From Calonectria ilicicola (Eukaryota; Ascomycota; Sordariomycetes; Hypocreales; Nectriaceae), in contig CP085828.1 of assembly GCA_020809705.1 (NCBI GenBank), forward strand, positions 5,394,001 through 5,458,000: DNA of 64,000 bases, in the 5' to 3' direction. A program made the position numbers and the translations under genes. The notes under the pieces are model-generated. The model was not told the origin of the DNA, searched no databases, and worked only from the letters and a program-made list of their open reading frames with translations. The first letter of the stretch is position 1, and each line of letters opens with the position of its first letter. This document shows, one piece after another, positions 47,769-60,856 of this stretch.

Positions 47769-49653
47769 CTACTGAACAAATTCAACTAAAGTACCCAGCA
47801 TTTCTCTCATATCTTGGTTCTCCTCCGATGTGTCTAAGCCATTTAGTTGTTCCTTCAGCGTAGCTCCAATAGCCCCCAGCGTTTCATCACGCTCAGACAA
47901 AAGTCGTTTGATCCTGCTCTGAGCACCGGTGTCTTCGGCAACAAGCCATGCCAGCACCTGATCAATCATCTGTAGCGTAAAGAGGCCAGCATCGATCCTC
48001 CGAGAAAACCACTCCAGTTCGAAAGTTTCCCGGTCCTCTTGCGATAGGGCTTTGTTGTCTGCTTCGTTCTGCTGTTCTGCTTTTGCCACTCGCCCACTAT
48101 AGTCTCTACGAACCTTGAAGAGTTTTGAAATCTTTTCGTAGTCCTTTTCCACAAATTTGGCCAATGTCCGTATCCTCTCTGCAGAAGTGCCGGGTAGAAG
48201 TCGAAGCATTGCGGCAAAGATGCTCACCAGATGCTCCAATAAACGATGGTCCTGGCTTTTCATGAACAATGTGAAGAGGGTCTTTAAACCGCCTGCTTCG
48301 ACTACCTTTTGACACATTTCAATGCCCGTGTTGCCTGACGTTGCGTGGTCCAGTAGGCGTAATGATGGTGGCTTGCTCCTCTTGCCTTCCTTCGTCATTA
48401 TCAAGCACAGCTCCACGCCCTCGGCCTCAATAAACTTGGTCTTCCCCAATATATCATCTACAAAACATGTCAGGCATTCAAAAACGTTCTCCATGAACTC
48501 CTCTTCTTCGCCGCCCCTTTCAGGATCGCGTCTTCGGTAGGGGGCTACTAGTTGGAGGAGGAGATCGACAGCATCTAAACGAATAAGCTGGGCCCGATTG
48601 GCAGCAGATGACTGTGAGAGGATGGCAAGGATCTCTGCGGAATATTGCTTATTTTGTGTAATGAGATCTTCTTTGCTCTGGATTCGTTGTAAAAGCCACC
48701 GGAGGAGCTTCTCATCATCACCAACGCGTTCAGCCACGGATGGCCGAGAGCAGAGATTTTCCACTACTCCTAGAGCATGGTAAACGCCATTTCGATCCGA
48801 TTCATCATCTTCGTTAAAACGAGAAAAGTTGGAGACCAGTAGGCCCAGGACATCCGAGTCCATCAGAGCGTCCACTAGACCATTCCATTGGGTTTCATCC
48901 GCTGGGACATCCTCGTCTGTCAACTCCCCGATAATCTCGATAGCATCGATAGCAATATCCGTATTCTCGTGGGCGAGTAGACTAACCAAGCTTGCCACAC
49001 ATCCCGTCTTGACAAAATCTGGGTAGAGCTCTGGGTGTTGCGAAAGTAGAGAAAGGCTCTTGATATCAGCGTCCAAGTCTGCCTCACTACCGATAAACTT
49101 CTGCGGGTCATCTTCGAATCTAGCACGAAGCTCCGCATTTTTGGTGATGCGTTTCTCGAAATTCAGTGCGGTTTTCCGCAGCCAGATTGCGTCAATCTTC
49201 TCCGGAACGACACCTGCTTGGGCCTCATCAACATAGTCTAGGATCTCGGATTCCTGCTTTGTTATGCCTCCACCAAAGAAGCGACCTTCGTCATCATCTG
49301 GAGGGAGATCGGGACCAAAATCTCCGTCGTCATCTTCGGGAGGTGGTGCTGGACCAGCCTCGGTTTCGTCGTCGGATGCGCTGTCGTCGACTCGAGCGTG
49401 CCGATCATGGCCGTTTGCGCTCAGCTTAGCTGACTTGTAGATTTCATCTAATGCCGCTCCTGGTCAGTAAATCCGTTAATGGTTCAAAGCATTGAGAAAA
49501 TGATGTACTTGGATCTCGAACGGGGTCAAGCTTGCGCTTGGATGAGAGGCCGGAGTTCTGTAAAGCTTGTTGTTAGGCTAACGACCTTTGGCATACGCAA
49601 GGGAGGTTGAGGTAGGATGCGCAAACCTTGAAAATTTCGTCGACGCTTGCCAT
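47769..49653 (-). CDS. Beta-catenin-like protein 1 (CTNNBL1), splicing-associated ARM protein
   Basis: Nuclear armadillo-repeat protein that associates with the Prp19/CDC5L complex of the spliceosome in animals and fission yeast. The exons 49653-49627, 49557-49509 and 49459-47769 give 588 aa, near the human 563 aa. Order: short basic N-terminus, an acidic stretch with PPPEDDDGDFGPDLPPDDDEG, then about 450 residues of ARM-type helices. Recognisable family blocks are HPELYPDF, LLAHENTDIAIDAIEI, LVSNFSRFNE, LENLCS-like VVENLCSRP and HATSGNTG. The second intron donor is GTACAT. Its neighbours are not spliceosomal, though U5-40K lies 32 kb away in the same window; this is probably chance. Confidence 0.93.
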
Positions 49654-51037
49654 GTTTGTCTCTCACGTCACGAGTCGTCTCGGGGTTGAAAACGTGTCGG
49701 TTTAAGCGCCGGGGCCTAGGTACAGCTCAAGGCTTAGGTTATGAACAGGCGATGCGATCGCAAGGCTTGCATCTCCAGGTAGGTACCTGGGGCAACCTAG
49801 TGGCCGGGGTCAGATTTCGTATCCAATTAGCTTCGTGGGAGTCTGCAAGGCTGACGGTAAGAAATCAGCACCCCGATTGATGAATATCGCCCCTGTATTG
49901 GAACGGAGGTGAGGCGATGCAATGTCAGCACAGAGTTCAAACTCTCACATCAACGGACCAGTCCAGAACGGAACGGAAGTGGAAACGGGACCACTGTGCG
50001 CCCCACGGCGACTTTACGGTGCCGACGGTGTGTGCACGAACACGGATGATCCACCACATGTACCCCCAGGTGACCCCCTAACAGCCCCCTATCAAAGATC
50101 CCAGCAAAACACGACGCACAACACGCAGCACAGTGGCCACGAGAGCTCCTAGCCACCATCCACAACGCGGCACCAACGCCCGTGCCCTTATCCACTGCGG
50201 CCTGCTAAGCGCTCTTGGTCCCGACCGCCTGCTGTCTCTGGCTGCAGAACTGTAATGAGCCTCCTCCTTGTACATAGGATAACCCTCACACCAGGCTTCA
50301 AACCTAACCAGGATAAAACCCGGTCCTAAATCCCCATCAGGCAAGACGCTATGCACGTTCCGCCAGAGTATGTACCTCTCACTGGATCAAAGCTCGACAG
50401 CACTGTCACAGCGAGGCTGTCAACAACGAGGGACCAACCAAAAGATGCAGGTACGTCTTTAGGCGTGTCCCCTGACATGGGACATCCTACACATGTGCCT
50501 CGCTGCCAGTGGACTGGAGCCAAATGCCCGTCTCGTCTCGGATTCTGTGTCTATTTGTTTCAACATCAAGCCGTTGACTCGTCATCATCAATCATCCTTC
50601 ACTCACCACTCCGAATCATCAGGCCAAATATTAAATAGTATCGCCGCATTTCCACACCAACCAAATCCCCAATCGAGCGGCGCGACCTGTAATGCGCTGC
50701 GCACAACCTCTGCACCTAACGCGCCACTCTCCGCAAGCGCTGTACCTTCTGGTACTGTGTGCAATTAGTTACCTTGTGGAAAGCGGGCCATTAGTCCACA
50801 TTCGGCACTACCCAAACTCCACGACTCCAGTGACCACTGCTAGCAGCAACCAGCCAACCCGGCGACCACACCAAGCTTGGCCCGATTTGACGCTGTCCTG
50901 TTGACTGGAAAGGGGGAATTGTCCACTTTGGCATGGTTTGGATCGACTCGACGCCGCACTGCACTGCACCACACCGTACCACACCAGATCCGACTCGACT
51001 CGATTTGGCTCGACGCTCCTTGCGGCGTCGATAGAGA
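49654..51037. other. Divergent upstream region (CTNNBL1 / MIT protein)
   Basis: 1.4 kb without a supported gene. Near 50930-51020 short GACTCGAC-like motifs repeat in the likely leader of the + strand gene. Confidence 0.5.
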
Positions 51038-54000
51038 ATGCCCGAGGCTGCTGGTTCTTCCCATACCTCTCGCTCTCGCACCTCTCGTACCTCTCATCTC
51101 TCGCATATCTCTCACGAACGTACCGCGTCCTCCCCTTCTAACCTCGGTGTTGGAGTCGCTGTCGAGCTTCCTCTGGATCTCTCTGCCTCCGCGCCGACTG
51201 ACTCGCGACTCCATAACCACCACTACCATCAAGGGCAGACTCATCCTGGTCCACCGAAACCCACACATGGTCATTCGGTATCCCTCTCCTTCTCACAGAC
51301 CAGTTCGATAAACCCAAATTCTTTCGCCGGTCGCGCTGCTACACGCCCTCCTCGAACCTCTTCGCTGTTACCACCGCCGCACATCGAGCCCTCCTCACAT
51401 ACCAGCTATCTCGACATCCCACGCCACCAACCGTCTCCTGACGCTGATTACTCAAAGCGCCCTCATACTCCTACGCGAACTTCGCCCCGCGCTTCTTCTC
51501 GCTCACCCTCGAATAACCCCGCGGAGGTATCGTGGCTCCTAAACCGCTGGTCAACGTCCACGAACGGATCCAGTCGCACATCTCTGGTGGCCCAACGCGC
51601 GACTCATTCCCGATTCGGCTCTCGTGGAAGCGTCGATGCGACCAGCGTTATCAATAAATCTCCACCAACCGCGAGACCATCGCCCCGGAAACTTCAAAAG
51701 AATCGACGGCCTAGCCTTTCTTCACGGGGCGACGACGTCGCAGCCCTTACAACAGGATCAGAGAACAATCAGACCCCGCAATCATTGCCCCCGATAGCCT
51801 CCTTATCGCCATTGGAGCCTCCTAACTTCAGCGAATATCTCCAGATCACATCAGAAGGGGCTGGCCCTGGCCCAACCGAACGCCGGCTACCGAGTGTCGC
51901 TGGCCAGGAGAGTCAGTCCCCCTTTCCCTCAGGCACTGCAAAATCGACGGGCCAAATCGCCATTGCTACATCATTGACCCATCATTCCGCCCGGACTCGA
52001 CCCACGATGCCACACGATTACGAAGGGGAGGCATATATGCCCAGGGGTCACTCCCGAAGTCGTTCTACAAAAAGCAGCAGTGACAAGAGTCGGAGTCACA
52101 AACCTCCATCTCAAAAGGCCATGCTCTCCAGGGCATTGCAAAAAGCCAACACGGCTGTTCAGCTGGATAATGCGCAGAATTTTGAGGGTGCGCGAGAAGC
52201 ATACGCTGAGGCTTGTGAACTTCTTCGGCAAGTCCTTCATAGGACGACAGGCGACGAAGATAAGCGGAAACTGGAAGCGATTGTAAGTCCAACCCCTTCA
52301 ATGGAGATTTGTGATTAACATTTCCTATAGCGCCGAACATACACAAGCCGAATTGATGAGTTAGATCAAATAACGCCGTGGGTAGATGAGGACACGAAAG
52401 CACTCCCTCATCGCCCTGATAGTATTCCTCATCCCCCAGATTCATTGTCATTACACGCAGCCGAGGATGAAGGTACTGAAGAAGTTGCTGTCTTCGAGAC
52501 AGCCACCATAACTCGAGTAATTGGAGATGGCAGTCGCAGCCCGCAACCCACTCTTACATCTCGACGCGCTAATAAGCCAAAACCCATTATTACAACGCTG
52601 AACCCGGAACCTGGTCTTCTACAGTCCTCCTTCTCTCGTTCACCTATACATCTGGGACCCCCCAGTCCCTTCCTCTTGCAAAGGCCAGACCAACACTATA
52701 TACCAGCACCTCTTTCGCCAAGACGGCCGCCATCCCCACCTAAGGCTCAGGAGGATACCTTTGACGAGCCGATAGGAGTTGACTTTGCCGTAGCCACTAC
52801 CCATCCAGTTTTGCCTGGAGATGCACCTAGCCATGGTAGAGAAGATAGCTTAAACTCTTGGTTGGATCCTATTGATGAATCTGGAGGATCCAGCTCCTCT
52901 TCCGTTCACTCACGCACATCATCTCTCGGGGGCTTCAGACGAAAACACATCCGGGCAGCTAGTGGTAACACAGAAGCCGAATTCGACACAGCGCTTGATG
53001 AAGCGATTGAGGCCGCATACGATGAAGGATATGAGCCTATGAGTCCGACTGATTATGATGCCAACGAGATGGAGGACTCCGGAGAGGAAGTTGTCGCAAA
53101 TGCTCTTCGTAAGGTTGAAATTGCCCGTGAAAGAGTGAGGCAAATCGAACGTGAAACACCGGAGATTGCAACTGATGTTGAACGTCAACTACAACCTCAG
53201 CAGTCACTACATGACGAATCACATCAGATGGGAGAAGACTTTTTCGATGACAACTCTTCGGAAGAGGAGGAAAGGATTCTTGAAGAAATGGCCCGTGACT
53301 ATGGCATTGAAGAGTTCACAGTTGAACACTCACGACGACCTTCAAATGCGCGCGAATCAGATGGAAGCGGCCGGACCAGTCGAACATGGCACAACCCATC
53401 AGGCTCAAACCCCCCTACAATATCAACTTCACTCTCTACCGTCAAGGAAGTACCTCCTCCTTTCGCTGGGACTCCTAGTGCGCCAGCTGCACCCCCTCCT
53501 ACCACGTCATTACCTGAGCTTCCTCCACAACGGCCATCATCTTCTTCACAGTCGGTACGCAACCGCCGAATGTCAGGACAAAATCCCAAACAACTCAAAA
53601 TTGAGACAGCCAAACTTGGTATTTCTCTGCCCCCCCCTTCGGAAGACACTACTCTAGCCAAATCTGCGACAACAGATGGGCAAAAGACAGGAATTTCGGT
53701 CGTATCGACGACTGGTTCACGTTCAATAGCGGGCTTCCGCAGACCATCATCCCCTCCTCTCTGGGAAGCCAGCCCGACTGATGAGAACCCTGGTCCAGCG
53801 TCGCCGTTTAGGCATCTAGGTCCTGTAGACGAAGATGAACGTGCCGCGGTGCACTCTACATCGCCAAATGTAACGAGGCTCAAGAAAAACTTCTCGTCGT
53901 CTAGTTTAAGAAGCATGAAGAGCCGAAACATGTCTGTCTCAAATATCGATGAAAACTCGGACATGTCGCCAGGAACTCCAGCAAGCAGCACGCCGTTTGG

Positions 54001-55072
54001 AGGTTCACGAGCACATATTGTCCCAGCCCTTCCTACTCCACTCGCGGCCGCTTTCCGAGACCGACTCGACACTGCCGGTCTGTCTCTCTTCGACGATAAT
54101 TTCCACTCTCCTACCAGCCCAGGATCACCTCACTCCATTGCCCCTGATGTTCCCGTAGCCCTTGAACCTTGCCCTACCGACTTTATGCTTAGGCCATTTT
54201 GGTTGATGAGATGTCTATATCAAACTCTCGCACACCCTCGAGGCGGGTACTTGAGCAGCAAGCTTTTTGTCCCTAGGGAAGTGTGGAGAGTTAAGGGAGT
54301 CAAGCTCAAGAATATCGAGGACAAAGTTGCCAATTGTGACTTTTTGACGGCCGCACTCCTCAAAATAGCCAAGGTCGATACTTGTGATGCGGATGCCGTA
54401 TTAGAGGAGATGCAATCTCTAGAGGGCGTCCTAGAGCAAGTACAATCAGCTCTGAGTCGTAAGCTAGGCAATGAGGTAGGTGTTCAGGGCTCTGGAACGC
54501 TGTTCAAGGATGCATCAATGGGTGCGGATGTCGATGCCAACACGGGCATGCCTCGATCTTCAAGTGTTTCAGGAAAATCCACCTTCTCATGGAGGCGCCT
54601 GCGTTCTAAGAACTCCGCTGTGGGCCTAGGAGGAGCGTACACGAGTCGAGTCGTGGGCACGGATGCCATCAAGGAGATTCCCAGCCTCCCTAGCTTGCCA
54701 ATGACAGGCAATCCAACAAGCAGGCCTCCAAAGCGCGACTTGACTCAAGTACATTTCACGGGTCCGAATGCCATGTACATGAGCTCGCTTGCACGCCTTT
54801 TTGATGCGGCTCAAGCCATCGGTAAGTGAATCGAACACGGTATCCATGTGTATGGATGGAACAATGCTAACATACACTATTCAGATCAAATCGCAAGACA
54901 AGTGGAAGATCCCGGGCTGCGGCATGCCGACAAGACGCAGGTGGGCCTAGAATTATGTACACGTCACGCAGCTGAGTTCTTTGGGTTTTATGTGTGCCGA
55001 TTCGTGTTGGCAGACTTGGGTTTGCTTCTGGACAAGTTCATCAAGCGTGGAAGTGAGTGGGTTTTAACATAA
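51038..55072 (+). CDS. Large MIT-domain-like protein, otherwise disordered
   Basis: Function not recognised; the architecture suggests a link to endosomes or ESCRT. The exons 51038-52282, 52331-54821 and 54885-55072 give 1307 aa. Residues 1 to about 365 are Ser/Pro/Arg-rich and disordered. About 366-440 form a helical bundle of MIT type (SQKAMLSRALQKANTAVQLD, then EGAREAYAEACELLRQVL, then the exon-two helix with TYTSRIDELD). About 440-1000 is again disordered and acidic in places. The last 300 residues form a conserved-looking folded region starting FMLRPFWLMRCLYQT, then FDAAQAID across the last splice to a helical end. A GTGAGT near 55053 could be another donor, so the C-terminus might continue further. 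Confidence 0.85.
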
Positions 55073-55705
55073 TCAAATGGACGGAATGGACAAGGTGTAA
55101 ATGATAAATGACGGGCGGTGGATTGATGTTTGGAATTATTTTGACCAAGTGTCATGAGAGAGGCGCCTTGTCTCTCCAGTGTGGGAGAGAGTCGATACCC
55201 TAGTGACCTTTTTAGTTCTGTTTCTGATACCTCGAGGTTAAAGGCTCAGCCAGCCTCTCTATGGGACGTTAGGTCCATATTCAACATGAGTGTTTTGTAA
55301 GCACATCAATAGTTATGAATGATTGGTGTTTGTCATCGTGACTGCAAATCAATATGATTGCACATGTCACTACTATGAGACAGAGCCGTTGACCACATGT
55401 CAGTGTTGGCGGTTAGATCTTTGATTTAACCGCAACGGGACAAGCTTCAGGGACAGTGGGCCCTCTTCATCTGGGGTTTGGGATGTACATATGTATCTTG
55501 GCGCGATGTAGCAGGGTACCTAAAATCGGTACGTACCGGTGCGGGCTTGGTAGTTCGACGACACAAATTTTGGAGTCTTCTATCGTCTGATAGCTGACAC
55601 TTCTGCAACCTACAACCCAGAATCGTCATTCCCAACACCCGGTCATTCTTGGGTCAACCTCTCATGCGCTCCCAAATGCACCTCCCCAACAAATTCTAGG
55701 TCTCA
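55073..55705. other. Intergenic region before GUF1
   Basis: 633 bp containing the 3' end of the MIT-like gene and the GUF1 promoter. No gene supported. Confidence 0.5.
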
Positions 55706-57954
55706 ATGAGCCTGGCCTGGAGCACTGGGCGAGCCTGGACGCGGCAATGCCTCTCTCAATCCCCTCAATGGTCGAGCCGCTGGAGGAGGGCCGCTCTGCT
55801 TGCCCCCCTCTCGCGATTGTCATCGCACCGCACGTACTCTTCCAAGGCAACTCCAAAGGCGTCACCTCTTGAGCTCGAATCCCGAATTTCCGCAATCCCA
55901 ATTGAGCGGTACAGAAACTTCTGCATTGTTGCCCACATCGACCATGGAAAAAGCACTCTAAGCGATCGTTTGCTGGAGCACACAGGCACGATCTCAGCCA
56001 GTGATAGCAACAAGCAAATATTGGTATATTTAACTCGGAATCACCTTTCATGTGAACTCGCTCGAAGAATGGCTACTAAAACTAACTCGGCATCGTAGGA
56101 CAAACTTGATGTTGAGAGAGAGCGTGGCATCACCGTGAAAGCTCAGACCTGCACCATGATTTACAAGCATCATGGGCAAGACTACCTACTTCACCTCGTC
56201 GATACGCCTGGACATGTCGACTTTCGAGCCGAAGTCATGCGGTCTTATGCCAGTTGTGGCGGTGCCCTTCTGCTCGTTGATGCTACTCAGGGCATCCAGG
56301 CACAGACAGTGTCCAACTTTCACCTTGCCTTCGCTCAAGATCTCGCTCTAGTTCCTGTTGTCAACAAGATCGATATGCCCGCCGCCGATGTACCCCGAGT
56401 CCTCGACCAGATGGAAAATTCGTTTGAACTTGATCCCAAAGATGCTATTCTGCTCAGTGCCAAAACAGGAAAGGGTGTCCCGGCTGTTCTGCCCGCTGTT
56501 ATCGAACGTATACCCCCTCCAGAGGGCGATGAAAGGAAGCCCCTGAAGATGCTTCTAGTGGACTCTTGGTATGACAACTTTCGTGGCGTAGTGCTCCTTG
56601 TCCGGGTATTTGATGGGAGGGTCAGAGCCGGCGATAATGTTGCATCTCTGGGAACAGGAATGAAGTATACCGTCGGTCAGGTCGGCATCCAATACCCCGA
56701 TGCAACACCCCAGCAGGTCCTGCGTGCAGGGCAAGTAGGTTATGTCTATTTCAACCCGGGGATGAAGAAAATTCAGGATGCTAAGCTCGGCGATACGTTT
56801 ACCACCGTCAACGCTGAACACGAGGTCGAAGCTTGTCCAGGTTTTGAGGAGCCCAAGCCCATGGTATTTGTGGCCGCGTTTCCTACCGATCAGAGTGACT
56901 ATGGTCGACTAGCCGATAGCATCAATCAGCTTGTGCTCAACGACCGCAGTGTCACCCTTCAGAAAGATCACTCAGAAGCTCTTGGTGCAGGTTGGAGACT
57001 AGGATTTCTTGGCAGCCTACACTGTTCTGTCTTCCAGGATCGTCTAAGGCAAGAGCACGGACGGAGTGTCATTCTCACAGAGCCAACCGTCCCAACTAAA
57101 ATAATTTGGGCCGATGGCTCTGAGGAAGTTGTCCAAAACCCGGCCTTGTTCCCTGATCAAAGTCACCCACGGATCCGGGGGGCTCAACTCCACGAACCGT
57201 AAGTTTTAGAGAAGGATCTTTGTGCCATGATTTGGATGCTGACTGATATACTAGGTATGTGAAATGTACGATCACACTGCCAGAGGAGTATCTCGGGCGA
57301 GTGATTGAGCTGTGCGAGGCCAACCGAGGTGAGCAGAAGAGCATCGAGTTCTTCCACACAACGCAAGTCATCTTGATATATGATATCCCATCAGCTCAAT
57401 TAGTTGACGATCTCTTTGGAAAACTAAAAAGTGCAACGTATGTATCCCATTTCTCCTGCGGCATCGATCACTTCACCTCACACTTCAAACAGGAAAGGAT
57501 ATGCAACATTGGATTACGAAGACGCAGGGTGGCGTGAAAGCCACCTAGTAAAACTCCAACTGCTCGTCAATCGACAACCAGTCGACGCCATCTGTCGCGT
57601 TGTTCACAGCACACAAGTCGACCGACTTGGAAGGCAGTGGGTGACCAAATTCAAGGAACATGTTGACCGCCAAATGTTTGGTATGGTGTTAGCCTTTTCC
57701 AAGAGTCTACAACAGAGGTCAATAGCTAACAAAAACCAACAGAGGTTGTGATTCAAGCATCCGTTGGAAGTCGTATCGTCGCTCGCGAGACGATCAAGCC
57801 ATTCCGAAAGGATGTGCTTGCCAAACTACACGCCGCAGATGTTTCCAGACGTAGAAAGCTTCTAGAAAAACAAAAGGAGGGAAGGAAAAGGTTGAGAGCG
57901 GTGGGAAATGTTATTATTGATCAGTCGGCTTTCCAGAGCTTTTTGTCCAAGTAG
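55706..57954 (+). CDS. GUF1: Mitochondrial translation GTPase Guf1 (LepA/EF4)
   Basis: Matrix-side, membrane-associated GTPase that promotes accurate mitochondrial protein synthesis, the LepA/EF4 homologue. The exons 55706-56023, 56099-57198, 57255-57437, 57493-57680 and 57743-57954 give 666 aa. An Arg/Ser-rich mitochondrial presequence (about 1-50) precedes the GTPase domain: P-loop AHIDHGKST, switch region [19 protein letters not shown], and NKID. Domains II and III and the LepA-specific C-terminal domain follow, with [19 protein letters not shown], the [15 protein letters not shown] block and a basic end [13 protein letters not shown]. Every splice gives an unbroken match to the family order. 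The usual Met start lies in a normal presequence, so it is kept. Confidence 0.96.
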
Positions 57955-58153
57955 CGACAGGTTACTCACCATCTAATACCACCAATTACGATCGTCGCGC
58001 AGAAGTTGTGTTAGAAAAACCATAGTCCAGAGTGTTTAAAAGTAATAGATACCCAGCTCAGTGTCTTTTTCTATATTCTAGTCGCCTATATTGCAAATTT
58101 CTAGCACATCTAGTTTTGATTAGAGATCCAGGTTTGAAGCAAAGATTACAGAA

Positions 58154-58964
58154 TTAGGCCTCTTCATCTGGGAGATCTGTCCCAAGAGCAACAGGTTCTG
58201 TTAACGACAATCCCAGGCCCCCTGAGGCAGTATTATCGTGTTGTCTAAGGCCGTTGATGCCCCCAAATGACGGGTCAAAATCGAAGACACGGTAATCGCT
58301 ATTAAAGAACCAATAGCCAACTACGCCGACTCGTAAGAAGCCTGAGTGAGATACAACAAAAATAAGCTTCTCAGGCCGCTTTTGTAGAGCATCAAGACCA
58401 CGTCGGCCACGCGCTAGAATATCACGTCTGGTGTGTGCAAAACGTTGTGCGACTGGTGATGTCTTGTCTGGCCAAACCGGATCAACATCATTAAAGCTGA
58501 CGAACGGGAAATCCCCTGTGAGGGTCGAGACTGGGCTTCCCGTGTCGCAAGGCTTATCTGAGTTTTCTGTCCACATTTCACAATATTAGAATGATTCTCT
58601 TGTCGAGTCATCCAACACAACACACCTTGCCAGTCAGCGTTTGCCTCAAACTTGACGCCGCGACCAATCAACCAGTCCAACGACAATAGGGCGGTCTGCA
58701 TCGTCCGCCGCATCGGGCTCACAATGACAGCAACATCATCAGGGTTTGCAGTAGCGGCAGTGTAGTCTACCTGAAGCTTGCTGCGGAGGACAGCGCATTG
58801 CTCAACTCCTAACTGCGACAACGGAGGGTCGTGAATAGAGTAGTCCTGTAGCGAGAGGGACATTCATGTTAGTCTACTGCGACAAAATTCAGAAGTAAGA
58901 GAGACTTATTGTCGACGTTGTGAAGGGCTTGGGCATGTCGGATAAGGACGATTGTTGGGGCCAT
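58154..58964 (-). CDS. Histidine-phosphatase (phosphoglycerate-mutase-like) family protein
   Basis: Branch-1 histidine phosphatase; substrate unknown. The N-terminus is MAPTIVLIRHAQALHN, with the phosphorylated His in RHA (RHG in most members). The second catalytic His lies in VSHSGFLR. The middle has the Arg-containing SPMRRTMQTALLSL. Exons two (58845-58626) and three (58566-58154) are sure: GTGTGT donor, ATG GAC AG acceptor, 211 codons. The first junction is unclear. Exon one must join in phase zero to DYSIHDPPLS, but the natural end ...HNVDN is followed by AAGTCT, whose GT is out of phase. The only in-phase GT is the poor GTCGAC after HN. About 227-229 aa depending on this. It converges with GUF1 (199 bp between stops). 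Confidence 0.85.
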
Positions 58965-59404
58965 TTTGGGGGCTATTAAAGAGCAATCTTGAAGATTCAA
59001 GGTGGAGGGAATGCTCATGAACGAGTCACCGCCACCTTTATCGACATGTGGGTCTGTCTTTCCGAGCTAATCGTAAAAATTAAGCCATCGCCAGTACACC
59101 TTAGAAGTAGGCCGTCGTCTGACTCACACGTTTCGTTTTTGTTTTTATGAAATGAGATACATAACTCACGGATGATCAGTGATGCCAATTATGAAAATTA
59201 ATACCATTCCGTATGCCTTATTGCGCCGCGATCCCGATATAAGCAACTATAACTATGACAATGGTTTCAAACGACTTCCAAGATTTGTGACATCAAGTCA
59301 TACATTCAGGTAAAGTATCTGTGCAGTCGGCGTCATAATCCATCAAATCTGGATCAGGTTATAACATAAAGTGGCATTCGGCATTGAGTCAAATAGATTC
59401 ATTC
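58965..59404. other. Intergenic region
   Basis: 440 bp, the promoter side of the histidine phosphatase and 3' side of the Pth11-like gene. Nothing specific seen. Confidence 0.45.
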
Positions 59405-60856
59405 TTACCTATTACTCACAACTACCACATATTCTTCAGTGACCAAAATGCCATCCTTTTCTTGGGGATCCTCATTCCACTTATTCTGTAGATTTCTTTG
59501 GCAGGGTTCGCACAAAATTTCCTCCTGGCTATTGTTTTCTTCTGCCAGCCTCCCTCCAACAGCATATGAGTGGTGATATGAATTCTCCAATCCTGCAGTT
59601 CTGTTTCTCCTGCCATCATCTGCTAATGTGTCCGGTGAAGTTCCCCGTGGATGGGAACTCGCAGCGCTGCCCTTGAGAGTTCGTGTAGGGATATCTTGTA
59701 GTTTGTTTTGCTGGTATGTACTGGTACCTTTGGTCCATCTTTCAAAATATGTCTTGTATAAGGGTCGGCAAACGGGTATCCCAATGCAAATCATCGTAAC
59801 AGCCATCTCGGCAGCGGTCCAAACAGCTAAGCCAACAGTCTCTTCTGATAGCACCAAAATTGTATGTCAACACCGGTAATTTCAAGGTAGCCTCATCGAG
59901 GGAACGTACTAAGATAGTCACATTTCACCATATCAGGCATTCGTGACGTTCGCATGAAACCACAAGCTGCAGCTCTAATACCCAAATTTTATCAGCCAAG
60001 ACAGTTTCGGAATAAAAAGAATCGCGGAAACAGCTCACATTACACCTAGACTCATACTAGCCAGGATCGTAATCTTCTCTCGTTGTTTTATTTGTAGTCT
60101 CCAAATAAAAATCCACGGAAATATGGCAAAAAAAATATCGACCACTATGCAGGAGGCTATCAGAGATTGGTCAGTATTTTGCGTCTTAGTGAATTCCTGA
60201 GTATGGTAAGAAAGGAAGAAAAAGCAATCGTAGTAAAAATAAGAAGAAAGCTCTGTGTCACCAACTAAACACTCACTTCCCAGTAAGATGCCGAGCGGCA
60301 ATGGGCTGAATTTGAACTTGCCGCCTTCAATTGAACGATCCCAAAGATAAGGAATAGGATCGCATTGAAACCAGGTACCAATACTAGCTGAAATAGAGAT
60401 GCCCAAAAGAATGAGCATGGTGGCCCAAATTGCAACTGAGTGCCAAGTTTTTTGAACAAGCCGGAGCAGAAAGAGACCGAGAGAGAATTTTGCTATAGCC
60501 ATGCCCAGCATACCAAAAGTTTGTGCAGCGTATTCGAAAAGAAGTGCCCTGGAGGCGGTTTTTGGATCATCGACCTCTCGTAAACTCCTCCCAAACCCGT
60601 AAGTGGCAGAAACGTGAAAGAGGGCGGTATAAAGAAAAAATATCACCTAAAAGGCCATTATGTATCAGTGATCAGGAATATCTTTGGCTACATAGGTATT
60701 TGTAACATTTATCAGTGTCATCGGAGTCGGAGGCTTGATTTTAGGCCAACATACAAACGCAAGAACATATACATGGTCATCTGAGCCATAGCTTCTAACC
60801 ACAAAAGCCCGAGTGTAGACTCGAAGAATGACAAGCATAAGAAGCACGCCGGTCAT
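59405..60856 (-). CDS. Pth11-like (fungal rhodopsin-domain) integral membrane protein
   Basis: Seven-helix membrane protein of the large fungal family with a rhodopsin-like integral-membrane domain, some of whose members act in surface sensing. Helices are visible in order: MTGVLLMLVILRVYTRAF, then (after splicing TTT|GTATGT to TTTTAG|GTG) VIFFLYTALFHVS, MLGMAIAKFSLGLFLLRL, WATMLILLGISISASIG with the family Cys-Asp-Pro, CIVVDIFFAIFPWIFIW, SLGVIRAAAC and WTAAEMAVTMICIGIPV-CRPLY. The cytoplasmic tail is hydrophilic. Four introns are supported. The 5' end is uncertain: in-frame coding seems to extend upstream of the ATG at 60856 (NGYGGDGPWVVAVLW) to about 60960, where an acceptor-like CAG occurs. 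A first exon may therefore be missed, or the start lost. Confidence 0.82.
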
